A DNA stretch of 21,130 nt from Gamarada debralockiae. Its lineage: Eukaryota > Ascomycota > Leotiomycetes > Helotiales > Hyphodiscaceae. The stretch is taken from NCBI GenBank assembly GCA_002803225.1, contig NXFV01000867.1, positions 1 to 21,130 of the forward strand, given 5' to 3'. Positions 18,454 through 21,130 of the stretch are shown in pieces; the first letter of the stretch is position 1, and each line of letters opens with the position of its first letter. Made by a program: the position numbers and the translations under genes. The notes beneath the pieces were generated by a model, which worked only from the letters and a program-made list of their open reading frames with translations, searched no databases and was not told where the DNA came from.

Positions 18454-19706
18454 ATGGCAGAAACTTCAACTGCTCTGACCATTAATGTCGAGAGTGGCTC
18501 TCCTTACCAGCTCAATTCAGCCCAGGTCAGTATTTCCAAAACTTCAAGGAGCTACGCATTCCCATATTTACAATTCTGCAGACATTGAAAGCCTCCAGAG
18601 CCCTTCTGAAGCACATAAAGTCCGCTAAAGAAGTCGAATCAACCTCCAAGCTTAACCTTCTCGCCGGCGCGGATGACGATGAAGAACAGGACAACGACTC
18701 CACGCCTATCTGGCTAACCCTCACAACAAAAAGGCACATCAGCGACCAAAAGCGCCTCAAACCCCAAAGGATCTCCGTCCCTCACCCACTAAACACCTCC
18801 CCCAATACAACCATCTGCCTCATAACCGCCGACCCTCAAAGAACCTACAAAGATATCGTCGCCTCGCCCGCCTTCCCCTCTGCTCTCGGCAACCGCATTA
18901 CCCGCGTAATTGGTCTCACGAAGCTTCAGACAAAATTCAAACAATACGAGGCACAGAGAAAGTTGTTTGCGGAACACGATATCTTCTTAGCAGACGATAG
19001 GATTATTACGCAACTGGCAAAGGCATTGGGAAAGACATTCTATAAAACCACCACCAAGCGACCCGTCCCCGTCCATATTGCAGCACCGCCCCCAAAGACA
19101 GATGGGAAGAGAATTGCGCGCGCCAAAGCTCCTCGCGAGTCCTCAGAGCCTGGCACGCCTAAAGCTATCGCTGCAGAGATCGAGAAAGCTATTCAGAGCG
19201 CATTGGTGAACTTGAGTCCGTCTACAAACACGGCTGTGCGAGTAGGATATTCGTCCTGGGACGCGGAGAAGCTGGCAGAGAATGTGGAGGCAGTGGCTAA
19301 TGGCCTGATTGACAAGTTCGTGACGAAGAAATGGAGGGGTGTTAAGGGGCTGCATATTAAAGGGCCGGAGACGGCGAGTTTACCGATCTGGTTGGCGGAT
19401 GAGATGTGGGTTGATGAGGAGGATGTTTTGGAGCCGGGTGCGGTTGTGGCGGCGAATGTGGGGAAGAAGAGGAAGGCTAGAGCCCTTGAGGGTGCTGTTG
19501 TCGAGGAAAGTGGAAAGAAAGAGAAGGTTAAGAAGCAGAAGTTGCTGGAGAGTAATGATGATAATTTAGATAAGGAGATTGCTCTTAGGAAGGAGAAGTT
19601 GAGGAAACAGAAGGCGGAGGCGGCGAAGGATGTTGAGGATGACGTTCCGAAGGCTACGAAAAAATCGAAGAAGGGGAAGGGGAGGATCGAGGGCGCTGAA
19701 GTCTGA
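18454..19706 (+). CDS. ribosomal L1-domain ribosome-biogenesis factor (Cic1/Utp30/RSL1D1 type)
   Basis: Exon 1 (18454-18525) encodes MAETSTALTINVESGSPYQL and four more residues. A 56-nt intron (GTCAGT...CTGCAG) leads to exon 2 (18582-19706). The product has 398 residues. The L1-like fold covers about residues 26-290. ITRVIGLTKLQTKFKQYEAQ and HDIFLADDRIITQLAKALGK (residues 156-175) are typical of the family. The C-terminus from about residue 318 is Lys/Arg/Glu-rich with nuclear-localisation-like clusters (KKRKAR, KKSKKGKG) and coiled-coil character. Such proteins act in the nucleolus on pre-60S or 90S particles. Yeast has two paralogous members, Cic1 and Utp30; the long basic tail resembles Cic1, but I do not assign one. 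An RRPE-like site lies upstream. Confidence 0.92.
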
Positions 19707-20089
19707 GGTTGTTCTCCCTTTCTACACCCTTGCTTGGCGTTTGGGAGTCTTGCGGATATGGGTCAAAATCATCTGCCAGGCGTGTTACAGAAGACAGTGT
19801 CGATATAGAAATGGATGTTGTGTACCGATGCAAAGATTCTTTCCTAGGACTCGATCTCACGAGGCTCAAAATGCATGCTTTGTCGCAGCATCCGCATACA
19901 TACGGGCCTCCTTTTGTCTATTTCCCGCTCTTGGTTGACTATTTGCTGGGCTGCTAACTTGACTGGGTAGTTTCCCAACTTGACGGAGATGACTCAAGTT
20001 CCAAGGGCCCAGGTTCTTATTCGACTTTCCAATTTCTATAAATTCAAGGTTCCAACCACTTTACTCTTCCTTTAGAATTGCAAGCAACG
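19707..20089. other. intergenic region
   Basis: This holds the 3' flank of the L1-domain gene and the upstream region of the second 2EXR relic. A TATAAAT at 20037-20043, 47 nt before the relic's ATG, looks like a surviving core promoter. Plus frames at 19630-19957 have no family features. Confidence 0.5.
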
Positions 20090-20794
20090 ATGTCGAGCCA
20101 TACTGGGCCGATCATGGGCCGCAAAAGCCTCACTCGATTCCCAACTCTCCCGTATGAACTCCGGGAGATGATATGATGACGGAGTTTCGAGCCCCGTATT
20201 GTCGAAGTCAAAGCAGTCCGATGACTACAACGGTCTCTACTCAAATGCTGCACTCCCTCTAGCACTGAGAGTGCCGGGATTCGAGAAAAGCGGTCTTGCT
20301 CTTGTACACTAAGTGCTTTGATTCGCTGCTTCAACCCCAGAGAATCTTATTTAACTACTATATCGATATACTATATTAGACTGGAGCTTCAACTACGAAG
20401 CTATCCCACACTCCCTAGGAATTGCGAAAGAAAAAGAGCTACTTCGCCTCAAACATATTGCATTCGATAAGATTCCTTGGAGGGGGCCCTATGGCTGAGG
20501 CGTTAGAGAGAGCGATGAAGGCTATGACGGGCTTGGAAACAATGAGGGTAGTTCTAGATTTCCAGTCCGTGGAGATTGACGACTTGCTGTCCTTTCGCAG
20601 GTGGAGGGCCAGCTTGAATTCTGGGATGAAGAAGCTATACTTTATAAAGCACATGGTCCTGATTGGGCCTGGTCTGACACAGACATGGGGGGCATCGAGG
20701 ACATTATGAACTTCCTGATGTCAAATTTTGGGAGAGTTGGAAGGTCCCAGGGTCTTTGGAGATAGAGGTTGTGTACGGTTTGAGGAGAATCTAG
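20090..20794 (+). pseudogene. decayed 2EXR-domain protein gene (copy B)
   Basis: The frame opens with an ATG and reaches TRFPTLPYELREMI, the start of the 2EXR domain, then hits a double TGA at 20174 where a Trp normally follows. EPRIVEVKAV continues in the same frame. YNGLYSNAALPLALRV lies in the next frame, then CRDSRKAVLLLYTKCFDSLL and ILFNYYIDILY, then LDWSFNYEAIPHSLGI and ELLRLKHIAFDKI. MAEALERAMKAMTGLETMRV follows in yet another frame, and the tail LPDVKFWESWKVPGSLEIEV ends in VYGLRRI with a stop at 20794. At least two stops and four frame changes separate the blocks. The tail parallels copy A (LPDV...VYGWRR), so both come from the same subfamily. The promoter-like TATAAAT remains. Confidence 0.8.
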
Positions 20795-21103
20795 AATACT
20801 GTCGTGGTATTTTGGACTCAATGTAGATTAATGCACGAGGGCTGCTTTGGTTCATGGGATTTGGAATAGGGTAAAGATAGTTGAAAGCAGAGAGTAATAA
20901 ACGAGCATTTGAAACATTGATCAGGATTGCATTCCTAGAGAGCAACAGGACACGGGTGAACGTAGTTGCAATGGGTTAGCCGGCTTCTACCGGAGCCCAT
21001 GGCGGGGGCTGTCACTTTTTACTCAACAGTCATAGAATCTGTCAAAACGCCAGGTGCATTTCTGACTAGGGCAGCACGGCGTGGTCACCCTTATTTTGTT
21101 TGT
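20795..21103. other. terminal stretch without a gene
   Basis: No open frame of note or repeat is seen between the 2EXR relic and the final G run. Confidence 0.5.
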
Positions 21104-21130
21104 GGGGGGGGGGGGGGGGGGGGGGGGGGG
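21104..21130. repeat. terminal poly-G run, at least 27 nt
   Basis: The window ends in 27 consecutive G. A run this long at the very edge is more often a sequencing or assembly artefact at a contig end than genuine sequence, though a G microsatellite is possible. Confidence 0.9.

Noticed and set aside
1..21130. CRISPR arrays, tRNA or rRNA genes, bacterial operons
   Set aside because: No regularly spaced repeats and no convincing tRNA B-box with a matching A-box were seen. Introns and gene families are fungal.
1..21130. A secondary-metabolite or defence-type gene cluster
   Set aside because: The recognised genes are unrelated housekeeping functions plus relics. No backbone synthase, NLR or HET-domain gene could be identified.

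Overview
The window looks like part of a filamentous ascomycete genome, most likely a helotialean (Leotiomycetes) fungus. The genes are split by short introns of about 50-80 nt with GTRNGT donors and CTAAC-like branch sites. The protein families are typical fungal ones: a Tos4-type FHA protein, a Pom33/Tts1-type TMEM33 protein, a Ctk2/Lsc1-type cyclin and the 2EXR family. The lineage guess rests on gene style and the 2EXR relics; I could not run a search. The window ends in a run of 27 G and has an internal run of 15 G, so the right edge is probably a contig end or a low-quality stretch.

Layout. 1-4397 is AT-rich, gene-poor and repeat-like. It holds one short Pap1-type bZIP gene (814-1481, two exons), a candidate short LTR with a primer-binding-like site (1960-2110), two inverted LTR-like fragments (about 1695-1862 and 2895-3045) and an (AT)12 microsatellite. 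At 4398-4680 there is a tentative two-exon gene for a 55-residue acidic protein. 6014-6885 is a BTB/POZ gene that needs a one-base frame correction, or an odd intron, to be read through. 7835-8961 is a four-exon TMEM33/Pom33 gene with a 16-nt microexon. 9973-11376 is the cyclin subunit of a CTD kinase (three exons). It is divergent from 11931-12908, a palmitoyl-protein thioesterase with a 5'UTR intron. 13290-13990 is a decayed 2EXR gene. 14642-14968 encodes a small basic RRxS-motif protein behind a 5'UTR intron. 15741-17365 is a Tos4-like FHA gene with a tiny 11-codon last exon. 17835-17975 is a tentative 46-residue ORF behind a TATA box. 18454-19706 is a ribosomal-L1-domain ribosome-biogenesis factor. 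20090-20794 is a second decayed 2EXR gene.

The middle and right of the window are mostly housekeeping: nuclear-pore/ER membrane, Pol II CTD phosphorylation, lysosomal/vacuolar depalmitoylation, cell-cycle chromatin and ribosome assembly. These genes do not form a cluster or a common pathway. The dynamic part is the left AT-rich flank plus the two broken 2EXR genes and the frame-damaged BTB gene. I found no convincing new multi-gene system. The most useful observations are the two parallel 2EXR relics, the possible single-base lesion in the BTB gene, the 16-nt microexon and the unannotated small genes.
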